From contig OX485807.1 in the NCBI GenBank assembly GCA_950295325.1, positions 36,610,440 through 36,674,439 on the forward strand: a DNA stretch of 64,000 bases, in the 5' to 3' direction. A program made the position numbers and the translations under genes. Source of the DNA: Polytrichum commune (Eukaryota; Streptophyta; Polytrichopsida; Polytrichales; Polytrichaceae). Position 1 is the stretch's first letter, and every line of letters begins with the position of its first letter. The notes beneath the pieces are model-generated. The model was not told where the DNA came from, searched no databases, and was given only the letters and a program-made list of their open reading frames with translations. This document shows, piece after piece, positions 1 to 11,901 of this stretch.

Positions 1-440
1 TTGGTAGTTCCAACTCTACGGGGCATGGTACACTGTGGGACATTCTTCGCTCCTGAATTAGGGAAGCCACATAATAATCTCATCCCTCGAACTCATCAAA
101 ACACAATGTTCTGATAGAGTCACTCATTGAACCACCGGAGCCAATTTATCTCAAGGTTTAAATGGACGAGAGCGTAAGGCAGTGGTGTGGAGTACAGGAT
201 TTTGGAAACCATTAGAACCAAACCTGACCGAATTTGGCAGGCTCCGATGTTGCAACAGTAGCACCCATTTGTCGCTGCAAGTGTGTACGGTTTGGAAATT
301 GGAACACAAGGAGGTCAAGAGAGTTTTTTAGACATAGAGTGCATGACTTGAGGATTGGAATACGAGGAGGGTAATAGAGTTCATATATAGTGTATGATTT
401 GAAAATTGGAATACAAGGAGGTTAAGCGAGTGTTTTAGCC
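1..440 (+). promoter_or_regulatory. 5' flank and leader of the SUN gene
   Basis: No coding region is seen here. The stretch should hold the proximal promoter and 5' leader of the SUN gene that starts at 441. No clear TATA box is recognisable. Its last ~140 bases are a degenerate direct repeat, described separately. Confidence 0.5.
298..440 (+). repeat. 51-56-bp imperfect tandem repeat, 2.6 copies, ending at the SUN start codon
   Basis: Three successive units begin with ATTGGAAYAC at 298, 354 and 405. The first two are 56 and 51 bases long and the third is cut off at 440 by the start codon. Each unit has an AAGGAGG or GAGGAGG core followed by a T-rich half. If transcribed, the array forms the leader immediately upstream of the initiator ATG. 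Confidence 0.75.
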
Positions 441-3400
441 ATGTCTGCAACCACAGCGCCGGCAGCTGCTGCCAATGCGTTAACAGGGGGCATAAGTTCA
501 GACAAAGGGGCGGCAGCAGCCTCAGCAGCTGTGAAGCCTAGGAAGAGAACTACAACATCAAGAAGTGGGTCAGAGGCAACCGAGACTCCCCTAATAACCA
601 CAACTCCCACTGCCGTGACTCGAGCAAGGAGAACACGAGAACTTGCCCCTTCAAAAGCCCTTGGGGAAGCTGCAGACCTTGCATATTCCAGGGACTTGAC
701 TGTGGTGGACGAAGGAGCAGTGTTGGAAACTCCTAGACAGAAGGGTATTGTGGAAGCTTCGGAACGAAGCTCCCCTGTGAAGCATAAAGTGGTGAAGCCT
801 GCTGCTGCCGCTGTGCATAGAGGGACCGGCGGGGTGCATCATAAGGAGAGGACTAATAATAATAAGAGGTCCATATGGGATGTGATGGGTCATTTGTTCT
901 CTCGCGTCTTTTTGGTTCTTGTTGTAGGCGTAGGGTTGGGAACTACTGCATGGAGCATGAGGGCTAAGCCTCCTGTGGTGCACCGGGATGTGTCTGCTTC
1001 CGAAATTGAGAAACTGGAGGAGTTTGTGACCAAGACTACCAAGTGGATGCAGGTCAGGGGATGTAATTCTTCCTTATTGTTTTGGGTGGGAATGGGTTAA
1101 TTTGAGAAAAATCAGTTTTGGTTGTTTCTTCATATGCTGGAATGATCGATTTACATCACTTGAAGTAAGCGGGTCTTAAACGGACACTTTTCACTCTGCA
1201 CATACTTCTCGCAGGATATGGAATACGTAATTAGTGCGAGATAATTTGCATCCTCAAGTCTTTCCCGTAGCCACTCTCCTCATAAATTTCGGTGCTCGTG
1301 TGAATATCCTATTCATTATCAAAGTGAAGATTCTCTGAGTTACTAAATGATCGTATAGGTCCCTCCAGTTATGTCCACTATTGCATTTAGATTCGTTAAC
1401 GAATTTTGAGCACATGTCTTTTTGGTGACCGTTCAGTGTCACACCCAACTATACACCATTTAAGTATAGGTGTCCATTGAAGATCAAGCACCAAATTAGG
1501 CACATCTACCTTAAGTAACATCAAGTTCACCAGGAAACTTTTGACACGCTTACATAGTAGTAGCCATGAATGCTTTTTAGTTTGCACAGGTATTCTTTCT
1601 GCCACATCACCAAGTATTGCAGTTCTCGGTTAAGAATGCATAAGTGGTTTATAAAAGTAATCACTTATGCAGAAATAATTTCTTTCTCTGGAGTACACAG
1701 GGAGAGCTCACAGAATGTAAACTCGCTGGTTCGCTAGCCCTACGTAGCAGGATAGTTTTGCTATCTCGTTTTATGGACCGCAATCCTCATTCGGGGTGCC
1801 GTTTCTGTAGAATGAAAATTAGAGAAGAATTTGTTGTTTATTTCATTCAAACGGTGGATTGATCACATCAACTAACATCAAGCTCACCTAGTAACTTTTC
1901 ACACGCTTACTGGTAGTCATCATTACTTTTGCCACTCAAGCCTTGGTTGCACAGGTCTTTCTGCCACATTATCAAGTATTGCATTTCTGGGTTACCACAT
2001 AATTGATTCATAAATATTACCATTTATGATTGAGAATAAATACATGGTAATATTCTCCTCTGGAGTACCCAGGGAATGGGAGCTTACATGAATTTAGTCG
2101 TAGCAGGATAGTTTTGCTATCTCGGTAGATGGGCATTATGTTGTAAGACCTCATGATGTACTGACTGTTTTTGTTCTTCCCTTTATTATGACATCTCTGT
2201 GCCACTTTTGGTTTTTAGAAATGAATGTTAGCAGGGTACTAAAGAAAGGAGCACAGTAGTCTTAGGGTGAAAAGGCTCTTTATTTTGCCTTCCTTTTTCT
2301 AGTGTCTCTATCTTGCCGCTAAAAATGATGGATGTAAGGAAATGACAAAAACCATAGAGATAGTAACTTGACAAACAGTGCAATTTGCGAGAAGTACAGT
2401 AGTGCTCTTGAGTGTGAGAGAGGCCCTCCTTCTCATACATGTCAATAATTGAAGTACTGAAGTTTTTCTTCATGTTTGTGCAGGTTCAGTTGGAGGTGAT
2501 TGACATGAAAATTGGAAAAGAGGCAAATGAGATTAGGGATGAAATGAAACAGAAATTTGAATCCCAAGTGGCACATTTTAGCACAGAGGTGAAGGGTTTG
2601 AAGTCACAGGTGGACAGGTTATACCAGAATGGGGGTCCATTGAACAGAATTGAAGCTATTGAACTCATGAAATCAGTGGTCAACCGGCGGGCTGCAGAGG
2701 GTAGTACTGGCCATTCCTTTAGTTTAGAAGACGTTCGGTCCGTTGCGCGCAGAATGGTGTTGACGGAAATCGAAAAGCATGCAGCCGATGGGATCGGGCG
2801 GCCAGATTATGCGCTGGCAAGTGGAGGTGGAAGAATTATAGATCACTCAGAAGGCTACATGCTTAGCCGAACTGGGGATTGGTCCACCATGGCATTCAGC
2901 ATGCTTCCGGGAGCTACAAGGAGGCACCCATTGGCACAGAAGGTTCTGGAACCTAGTTTTGGGGAGCCGGGACAGTGTCTCCCTTTGAAGGGCAGTAATG
3001 TGTTTGTGGAAATTTCTCTACGGACTGCCATTCATCCTGATGCAGTCACTCTTGAGCATGTGTCTAAGGTAATCTTCTTGTTTGTTTATTTGTTAGTGTT
3101 TAATTTCTATCCTTACCCTCTAACTCAAAATGACTTTTGGTCGGGTGTTGGTTGTTTTGCATACAACTCCTTCAGTAGGTTCTCGGTTCATGCTTGGAGG
3201 TAGGTGGAGGTTTCAACAAAGAATATTCCATATTGGTTCATTGAGGGTCAAACTCATTTTGGCGTGCTAAGAGGTGCTAAAATAAGTTGACCCTCAATGA
3301 ACCGAAACAGGTTGCTTATCAATCAAATTCAAACACTACCTCCGAGCATGTACCACAAGTGGAAAGAAATTATGTGACTTTTTATGCAAAACAACCAATG

Positions 3401-3740
3401 GAAATATATGCTGTTCACAACAGGTTTTATTGTGCAGAACGCTGCGTATGATGTGAAAAGTGCACCAAAGGAGTTTCAGGTGTACGGTTGGCGTGAGGTG
3501 CGAGCGGCTGATCGAATTGCGCATCCTGTGGTACATCAGCTACTCGGGAGTTTTATCTATGATACTGATGGGCCGAGTATTCAAACATTTAAGTTATCAG
3601 GAGATGAACTTGGTGGTGAGTTGATAAATGCGGTTCGCCTTCACGTACTGTCCAACCATGGCAATCTGCAGCATACCTGTATTTACCGGTTCCGTGTGCA
3701 CGGTGTGGATCCTTTGACAGCTGTTACTGCAGCCAGATGA
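441..3740 (+). CDS. SUN1: SUN-domain protein (Cter-SUN, AtSUN1/2-like), 3 coding exons
   Basis: Exons 441-1052, 2484-3068 and 3438-3740 join in phase 0 to give 499 residues. The product should be an inner nuclear membrane protein that pairs with KASH proteins to form the LINC complex linking chromatin to the cytoskeleton. The N-terminal part is nucleoplasmic, with a basic stretch KPRKR at residues 32-36. One hydrophobic transmembrane segment spans about 152-172. A predicted coiled coil follows at about 205-255. The SUN domain occupies about 311-493 and contains YALASGGGRI, the RTGDW region and the GW-containing loop KEFQVYGW. Length matches plant Cter-SUN proteins (about 450-500). The ATG at 441 opens the long frame. 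Intron 1 (1053-2483) holds a tandem duplication. Family assignment is firm; the symbol is by similarity, since SUN1 and SUN2 cannot be told apart here. Confidence 0.93.
1515..2124 (+). repeat. Tandem duplication inside SUN intron 1
   Basis: Two copies, 1515-1769 and 1873-2124, lie about 358 bases apart. Both run from an AACATCAAG..TCACC start through CACACGCTTAC or GACACGCTTAC, CTTTCTGCCACAT and CTGGAGTAC to GCAGGATAGTTTTGCTATCT. Divergence is moderate, with small indels, and neither copy codes for protein. Confidence 0.82.
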
Positions 3741-4726
3741 TCCAGGGGGGATGTTCATATTGATCACAGTGGTGAATTCTGAAGAAGAAGAGCTCCTGGA
3801 ATTTCTTTTAGGCTTAATCTTGTGAAGGAGCTAAGGATAGGAAGCTGGGCCTTGGCCAGCCTTGCATTTGTCAAGTTTCATTTTACCTGTTTTTGGTGAG
3901 GCTGTGTCTGGCTTTCTGTATTGCCAGTTTTTCCCATGGCTGTACAATCTGGCTTTTCTTTAGAGACTATTGGAGCCCACTAAGTTTAGAAACGTTCCGT
4001 CAAATGTACCATTGAGAACTTCATTGATGCAGCAAATAAGAAATATGGGTGGGATTGGAGTGGGGGCGGTGCGCTGTTTTTCTGATTGCAGGAAAACCCG
4101 GCTGTCCACGATCAGACTCGAGAGCCAGGCTCAGGATGGTTTTGTCTGATACTGTATTGGAAGTGATCAAATATCAACAGTTGAATGGTGCCTCTAGTGT
4201 GGGGAACGAGTTCACAGAGAACATTGATGTCCAAACCCTGGCACTTGTGACGAAGAAGAAAGTATATGGTTTGTGATCTGCTTGTGAATATAACTCACAA
4301 GAGGTCACAAAACTCAAATTGTAAAGGTTTTGGTGCTGGAAGTTGTAATTTGAAACAATTGCCGACTTTTTCAGGCAAGCTTGGATTTCCTTTGTTGGTT
4401 CATACGAGCCAGTGGACCAAGGCATCTAGCTCAACTTGTCAATCCATATCAATGCTTGCAAAATTGGTGCAGTAGTGAAGCTGTCAAAACTCATCTGTTG
4501 ACTGAGAAAATCATTATGTACTCCTAGTTGAATTCTATTCTTGCTGTTCATCAGGTGTTCAGACAGATCTGATTATTTCCTTTCTAGTTGGGTAGATATA
4601 ATTGTTCATTTTCGTCATGGATGCCAGATTTTTTGTGTTATCAGGTGAGCTGTATGTAGCTTTACAATGTCTTTCTGCTGAAGAAACTGAATTTAAACCA
4701 GGATGGGGGGTATAAATAAAGCAATC
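3741..4726 (+). other. 3' untranslated region and downstream flank of the SUN gene
   Basis: No coding potential is seen. The stretch is T-rich and contains an AATAAA motif at 4715-4720 that could act as a distal polyadenylation signal. Short open frames between 4049 and 4475 overlap each other on both strands and look like chance. Confidence 0.5.
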
Positions 4727-4850
4727 TGGTATCCATCTTTATTGGATACCATTCGGCTATCTACAACGAGGATTCACATTTGGATACTAAGTAATGTATG
4801 GGCATTTGATGGTGTTTGTGTTTTCAATACCACTGGGGTGAACTTGAGAG
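4727..4850. repeat. Fragment related to the terminal part of the inverted-repeat element in HDAC intron 7
   Basis: The segment begins CTGGTATCCATCTTTATT and continues through ATTCGGCTATCTACAACGAGG to TTTTCAATACCACTGG. It aligns along its length with 20981-21100 in HDAC intron 7 (ATTCGGGTATCTATAATGAGG, TTTTCGATACCATTCTGG). It looks like a solo arm of the same family rather than a complete element. Confidence 0.7.
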
Positions 4851-7140
4851 CCTCAAAAGAGTCGCAGTGGAATTGGAATTTGCATAACTTCTAGAGTAAA
4901 AACCCTAATTTCTTCCAGAATCGATTAAGCAATTTGTGAGGCTGGGCTGAATATGCAGCTGCAAGTAATCATTTCTCTGGCTTTTGTTGAGTTTGCTCAG
5001 GTAGCAGAACCTGGGAATTGGGGTCTAGCTTTCTTGTTTGCAGCTGGGAAGCTGTGAGGTGTTTCATTTTTCTAGTTTGGATAATAAGCTCGTCCTTTCT
5101 CTTCAGGTTGGAGCACCTTGCTGGCTTAATAACAAGATATTCACCATGAATCTCAATTGATCTCATTTACATAATAAACTTGCAACTGTGTTGTACTCGA
5201 GAAATGTGAATCTCTTTTGCATTCCTAATTATCTTAGTAACAAAGCTATTAAGACAAATCTCATTATAGGTATGTCATAGAACACATCTCTCAAACACAG
5301 TGCCATATGACCTCAAATACATAATAATACCAGTGGAACACAAACTTCACTTGATCAAGGTCACCTTTTGCACCTGTTATTGTTCCCCATTATAATTTTT
5401 GGTCAATGCAGCTATTATTGACCCACAACATTTTTGAGCCCACGATATCATATTATTCAAAACTAGGAATATTGAATCAATGCATTTTAAACATGAAATA
5501 CTGTGGGTTGATAAATATAAATCAATAAATTTAAGACAGTCTCACATTTTCTATGTACATGTTTAACAATTTATTAGTTTATAAGCCACTTTCTGTTCTA
5601 ACCCACACATAAGATACAATGGGCCATGATATTTTCTAACTGCGTCAACTTTAGCAAACACTAGTGTAGTAGTTTGGAAAGGAATGACCATAAATAAGGT
5701 GCTAGACCAATGGATGAAAAGAAACCCATGGTGGTTTTCTTTTTAATTTTTTTAAAAATTGTGCACACCTAGCAATAGATGTGTTGCTACATTCCTATCT
5801 ATGTCACCTTGGATTCAGTGCAATGTTATCGTGGGTAATATTACCTTCTTTATAAATAAAACACTTACAATGTTTCACTATCACAATTGTTTCAATGTTG
5901 TTGTGTTGCACCAAATAGTGTTTTTGGTTCTCATTTGTTTCCTAAAGGTTCTCAATAATAAAGAATGGAATTCATCATGATTAACATCAAAAATATACTC
6001 TCACCTTGTATTGTATTGATCTTCTTCAAAGAGAATTCTATCATCTCCCTCGAGAATAGGTAGTTAGCATCATTATAATGGACTTTGGGATTAAAATAGA
6101 TGAAAACTAAAGATCAAGGATGGAATACTCTTTCATATAAATCAAAAAACACAATAGAGTTGTCAGAATTGCCCTCCACTTGGATGAGTGACAAGTTATG
6201 TACTAGTTTTCCAAGAATAGAAGATTGGATGATGGGATGATGAGTTGTGGGAGCAGCAACAAGTCATCCACCTACTTGAGCTGATTATTAGTCATAATTG
6301 GTTACTTGTCCAAGTTGAGTGCACTTCATCCACTCTCCTCTTGCTTGTCATGTAGTTCATGGACATAATATGTAAATTGTGGATGATGTCACACCTCCAT
6401 GGATGAAAGCTTAGTGTGAATTATGATAATCCTTCCCTGCGCAAATGAGCGAGTGATCAAGTTATGGTTGCTTGCATAGTTGGTCCTATTTTCTATTTGT
6501 TTTTCAAGGAGGCCTCACTTTACATAATCTCCTTTTGGCTTTTCCGGAGGCATTCTGTTTTCTCAAAACTCTTGCTCATTGTGAAAGGTCGTGTTGTTGC
6601 CATCTTCAAGAAAGTGTGGAAGGTTTTATAAAATAGGACAAGGTCTTTATATGTAGCGAGGCTCTTGAGACATGGCATTGTCAAGAATAAGGCCTCTTGC
6701 TCTCCAAGGGTCCTTATTTCCGATAATGTCATGTCTCTCACACCTCTTCTATTACTTATTGTTATATTAAAGCTAAACTACTTGAGCTTAACACAAGAGT
6801 ACACTAAATAGTCCATACAATGTGAGTTGGAAATTAATGTGTAAATAATTAGCATGGGCCACATTAATTTTCTACGTAGGGTGAAAATAACGTGGGATCC
6901 AAGACCCCATGTCTTCCCCTCCCCAAAGTCTTCATGAAGACTTCCGACCAACAGAATGAATATTGGATATAGGCCAACAGTAGCACAAACTACAATAATC
7001 ACCCACATTCATTGTGTAGGAAAAAAAAATAATGTGACCCACGCTAATTTTCTACTAAAAATTTAGGAAGGACTGAAAAATTATTGTGGCCCACACTAAT
7101 AGGATTATTTATGCAGTGTAGTTTGTCTAAAGTTACGTGG
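4851..7140. other. Intergenic DNA with no recognisable gene
   Basis: The stretch is AT-rich. The longest open frames (73-76 codons) resemble nothing known. It contains one dispersed repeat copy (about 5378-5522). At 6850-7105 it repeats GGGCCACATTAATTTTCTAC, GACCCACGCTAATTTTCTAC and GGCCCACACTAAT, a pattern also seen upstream of the HDAC gene near 14700-14745. Confidence 0.5.
5378..5522. repeat. Dispersed repeat, copy 1 of 2
   Basis: It shares GGTCAATGCA, ATTGACCCACAACATTT, GAGCC and the TGGGTTGAT tail in the same order with 13605-13755. The second copy lies upstream of the HDAC gene. Termini are not resolved and no protein is encoded, so the class of element is unknown. Confidence 0.6.
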
Positions 7141-7504
7141 ATTAAGCTTAGGAAGCGTCATCAATCCTTGTAAGGAGGAAGCCAATGAGTGTTGGGTGAC
7201 AGACAATTCCACCCTCGTTCTCATCACCCAACACCGGAGGCCGGCCCGTCCGGTCTTCCTTGCGCTGCCTTGCTCGGCCCCCTCCGCGCTTTGTTCATGT
7301 CGCCCGCCTCTCAACGCCTGCCCTCCTTCGACCTCCGACACAAATAACACCACAGGGATTCCTCACGCCGCCGTCATCTCCAGTCCCTCAGTGTCTGAGA
7401 GAGAACTCACACGATTCCAAGGAAGGAGGAAGCGAGCGAGAGAGAGAGACGTTTCTGTGCTTAGCTTGGCTTAGCTTGGCATTGCATTGGATTGCATTGC
7501 AGCC
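7141..7504 (+). promoter_or_regulatory. Proximal promoter and leader of the plastid E2 gene
   Basis: Composition shifts sharply from AT-rich intergenic DNA to GC-rich, pyrimidine-rich leader-like sequence from about 7200. A (GA)n stretch lies at 7435-7450, followed by a short direct repeat TTAGCTTGGC. A 16-codon upstream open frame starts with the ATG at 7297. If transcription begins upstream of it, it could reduce translation of the main frame. The transcription start cannot be placed. Confidence 0.5.
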
Positions 7505-10500
7505 ATGGCGGCCTCTCTGCAGCTGTCTGTGGCCGCCACGGCCCCCGCCTCCTCCGTGGGTCGTCTTCACTCCTCGTCGTCGTCGTCGACCTTCTTCGGC
7601 AACACCGCCGCGCTCATTGCCGCCCCACGGGGGGCGAGCAGCAGCCGGAGGCATGGCTCGCGGCTCGTGGTGCACGCTAAGATTCGAGAGATTTTCATGC
7701 CGGCGTTGAGCTCCACCATGACGGAGGGCAAGATTGTCTCGTGGGTTAAGAGCGAGGGCGACAAGCTCAGCAAAGGTGCGCAACCGGTTGGTTTCCCTTG
7801 GCTTTTTGTTTGTGGCTTGTCGATTGGATTGGATTGGATGATGTGCGCGCGGGGAAGAACAATGTGACATTGGGTTTGATTGGGTTTTGGAGTGGATGTT
7901 GTGCGTGGGGAAGAAGAATGTGTTAGTGGGTTCTGGCTTTTTGAGTTTTGTGGGGTTTTGATTGGAGGGTGTGTGGGAGGAGGACTGGGGGGGGCAGAAG
8001 GATGGATGGGTTTTGTATGTTTGTGATTGGATGGAGCGAGGGGAGAAACACGTATTATTGGGTTTTGTAGGTTTCTTGATTGGATGGTGTGCGTGGGGAT
8101 GAACAATGTGAAGAACATTGGGAAGCGTGGTTTTTGATTGAATGGTGTGGGAGAAGAAGTAAATGTCAGTTGGTTTTGTGAGTTGTGTGGGTTTTTGATT
8201 GAATGGTGTGCGGGAAGGAGTATAAGTCATTGAGTTCTTGATTGGAGGTTTCTTCGAGGGAAAAAATGAGCGATTGTGTTTTGTAAGTTTTTCGATTGAA
8301 TGGTGTGCAGGGGGAAGAGGAACGTGTCATTTGGTTTTGTTGTTTCCAATTAAATGGTGGGGGAGTGAGTATGTGTCAATGGGTTTTGTAGTTTTCGATT
8401 GGATGGTGTGCGGGAAGAAATATATGTCATTGGGTTTTTCAGGGTTTATGATTGGAGGTTCTTGGAGGGCGGAATATGTGATGGTATTGTGTAGGTTTTC
8501 CGATTGGATGGTCTGCACGGGCAAGAGGAATGTGGCATTGGGTTTTGTGGCTCTTTGATTGGATGGTATGCGGGGAAGAACATTACACTAAGTTTCGTGG
8601 GTTTTTAATTGGATGGTGTGCATGGAAGGATAAATGTGTGATTGGGGTTTTGTGGTTTTGGATTCTATGTGGCGGATCGTCATCTCATTCCGACATTGGG
8701 GATGGATTGGCGTTACTTACTGATCATCACATCACATGACAGGGGAGAGTGTCGTGGTGGTGGAGTCCGACAAGGCAGACATGGACGTGGAGACATTCTA
8801 TGATGGTTACCTGGCCTGCATTGTAGTGGAAGAAGGGGAAGTTGCACCCGTGGGAGCTGCCATTGGACTTCTTGCCGAGACAGAGGCCGAAATTGCAGAG
8901 GCCAAGGCAAAGGGTCAAGCAGGAAGCACAGCTGCTACTCCATCACCACCCTCACCTGTTGAGACAGCCGCAGTGGCCCCTCCTGCGGCCCCTGCGATGC
9001 CATCACCAGTAGCTGCTGTCCAAATTGCTCCTGCTCCAGCAGTAGTTGAGGAGGAGGCAGGGGAGAAGAGAATTATTGCCACACCCTATGCCAAGAAGCT
9101 TGCCAAACAGTTCAAGCTTAACCTTGCCACAGTCACAGGCTCTGGACCCAATGGGCGCATCACAGGAACTGATGTGGAGATGGCTGCTGGCAAGCCTGTT
9201 TCTGCCACTCCCCTTCAGATTCAACCCACTGCTGTTGCCCCCAGTGTCCCTGCTGCTGCCACCAGTGCCCCTGCTGCTGCCAGGGCTGCTGCCCCTGCCA
9301 CTACCCCTACTGCTGCTCCTGCTGGCTCTGTGGCCTTCACTTCAATGCAGGCAGGTGTGGCCCGCAACATGGTGGATAGCATGTCTGTCCCCACTTTCCG
9401 TGTCGGCTACACCATCACCACTGATGCCCTGGATGCCCTCTACAAGAAGGTGGGTAGGTTGATCCACACACAATGACTTCTGTCCAATTCCCATTCTTTA
9501 TGCAATTTCCAGATTAGTTGCTTAGGGATTGCATTAGGTTGTTGTCCTCGACAAAACTAATTTCAGGGTTTGGTCTCATGTCCCTTGGTTTCCTTGGGTC
9601 TGTCAAAATTGAGGTCTTAATACACATGCTCTCCAGGCAACATTTTGCGAAGTCTTTTGCAGTACTTCTCCTCTGGAGATCAGTACCAGAAACTTAAGAC
9701 AAGGATCCAGTGTTGGGAACAGATGATAAAGCCACCATTAGGCTACTGCCACATGTGTGTTTTGTTTTCTGTATCATTCTAGTTTGTTCTGGATTATTTT
9801 TCTCTTTTGATTGTTATTTTATGGTTTATTGGTTACCTTTATCTGTCACTGTTGTTTGAGCATTGACAAGGATATTTAGTTGCTTATTACATTCCCTAGT
9901 GGCACTCCGTGTTGGATTGTTGACACAAAGTTCCAAGTTGATTGAGACTTGGTTTGTGATCTCTTGTTAATTATCATACCTCGTCAAGGTGCTACGACTC
10001 TGCAAACCTATAGGCCTGTCTGTAGCAAGTATATGGTATTAAAGAAAGCATGTAGGTTATAGTCTTGGTAATTGCAGATTCCCTCATGATTGTGTTCATG
10101 TGATCAGTTGGTGACCTTTGTTCCTTTCTCATTGACTCACAGATCAAGTCAAAGGGAGTGACCATGACGGCGCTTCTCGCAAAGGCTTGTGCATTGGCAT
10201 TAGCAAAACACCCAGTTGTGAATGCAAGCTGCAAGGATGGAAAGAGCTTCTCCTACAATGAAGACATCAATATCGCTGTTGCTGTTGCTATGGATGGTGG
10301 CCTGCTCACTCCCGTTCTACAGAATGCAGACCAGGTATGCTGTTGTTGGTGCACCTTTGAATTGCACCTCTTTTGGAGATTGTTTCACTCAAGTATAGGA
10401 TAGGCCAACTCAGTTTTTAAACTTCCAAGTGTTGTTTTTCTCTGATTAGGGTGCATTTGGCAATGACAAGTGTGTTCTGGATTGGTTTTAGCGTTTCTTA

Positions 10501-11901
10501 TTATGTGATCTGGGTGGTAGACATCTGAATGTTCACGTGATGGAAACTACATGAATATGACCTGTTTCAAAGCAATGGATGTAGCATTTGACAATATTCA
10601 ATGACAACTTTTGTGCAGGTTGACATCTACTCTTTGTCTCGCAAGTGGAAGGAGCTTGTTGACAAAGCCAGGGCTGGCAAGCTATCTCCACAAGAATATA
10701 ACTCAGGTCTTGAGCCTTAAGCCATCAGTTTTTTTGCAGTTCAAATGTACTCAGGGATGAATTGCTGGGAACTCGTGACAAGTATCTGTTGCATTCTTGA
10801 TGTTAGCTATAGGTACTTTGCGGGTCAAGGTACTATATTATGTCTGCAACCTACAGTGAAAATCTAGACTTCACAATTGACTGCCTCGACTAGCTTCTAC
10901 CTGTGAAGCTTTAAATGCTTTTGTGGGCTTTTTCCTGCATTGAAGAACATGCAATCTCACTCAGAAAATAATTTAGTCCACACAGGATCACTATTCCTCA
11001 ATTCTGGCATTGAGTCTCTTGCATTGGACTTACATAGAACATATACTTGTATTTCACCTATTTATTGGTCCGTAGGTTGGAATTTGGTATAGGATATATT
11101 TGAAGTTTATGGCACACAGTTACAACCTGGTCATTTCTGATGCACACATATGCTTTATTTGTTTGGCTGCAGGAACTTTTGTTCTCTCGAATCTTGGAAT
11201 GTTTGGAGTGGACCGATTTGATGCCATATTGCCCCCTGGCATTGTAAGTGCTTTTTTTCTAACTGTTGTAGCAATGTACTGAATCATGTGACTGACTTTC
11301 TGATTTTCCTATTTTTCTAAAGGGACATTACAATTTCATAGAGTCGCTGTAGTTGGTGTATGTTCCACCAGATACATGGATTGATCTCACTGGTGAATTT
11401 GAGCAGTTGAATTTGTGTTTCTTTAGCTCGAATTTTCATTCCCAAAAGTGGTAGTGGTGAACAGCTGCTATTGTGTTAAAAGGTCAGACATAGTTAGATG
11501 AGCTGATGTCACCTGGATGAACATTGAGCAGGGTGCAATCATGGCGGTGGGAGCATCTACTCCGACTGTAGTGGCTACAGGAAATGGCTTGTTTGGTGTA
11601 AAGAACAGGATGCAGGTAATTGATTATTTTTTGACAACCTGATTTATCTGTGATCTTTTGACGCCTTTGATTGAAGAGATGGTGGAATCGATAACGCATC
11701 TCACTTTCATTGCAATTGTTTAGAAGAAGCTATTTTGTAACTTTAGGAGAACAACCTTGTTGTAAGTTACCTGACCTGTAAAAATGTGGTTGGCAGGTGA
11801 ACGTTACTGCTGATCATAGGATCATCTATGGCGGGGACTTAGCAGTGTTCTTGCAAACACTGGCATCAATCATTGAAGACCCAAAAGATTTAACCTTGTG
11901 A
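7505..11901 (+). CDS. LTA2: Plastid pyruvate dehydrogenase E2, dihydrolipoyl acetyltransferase (LTA2-like), 7 exons
   Basis: Exons 7505-7775, 8743-9449, 10143-10334, 10619-10706, 11173-11243, 11532-11615 and 11797-11901 give 505 residues. The enzyme moves the acetyl group from its lipoyl arm to CoA, making acetyl-CoA for plastid fatty acid synthesis. The first ~55 residues are Ser/Ala/Arg-rich with almost no acid: a chloroplast transit peptide. A lipoyl domain follows at about 59-135 with the lipoylated lysine at K101 in ESDKADMD. An Ala/Pro linker leads to the E1/E3-binding domain at about 199-236 (ATPYAKKLA..GSGPNGRITGTDVE). A second Ala/Pro linker precedes the catalytic domain, about 285-505. 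The catalytic motif DHRIIYGGD has H478. As in other plastid E2s, the usual DG after DHR is YG. Exon 1 ends inside the lipoyl domain. Intron 1 is a minisatellite. The start is the ATG at 7505. Confidence 0.96.
7817..8690 (+). repeat. Degenerate ~57-bp minisatellite filling E2 intron 1
   Basis: About 14-15 diverged units tile almost the whole 967-bp intron. Each contains a GATTGGATGGTGTGCG core, a GGGGAAGAA block and a CATTGGGTTTTGTGGGTTT block. The transcribed strand is strongly G/T-rich. Long open frames across this stretch on both strands are by-products of the repeat's composition. Confidence 0.88.

Noticed and set aside
7388-8230. 280-codon minus-strand open frame, the longest in the window apart from real exons
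   Set aside because: It lies across E2 exon 1 and the intron 1 minisatellite. Its Pro/Thr/Asn-rich translation repeats with the 57-base unit and is a composition artefact.
7817-8690. CRISPR-like regular repeat
   Set aside because: Units are contiguous, degenerate and eukaryotic intronic, with no unique spacers. It is a minisatellite.
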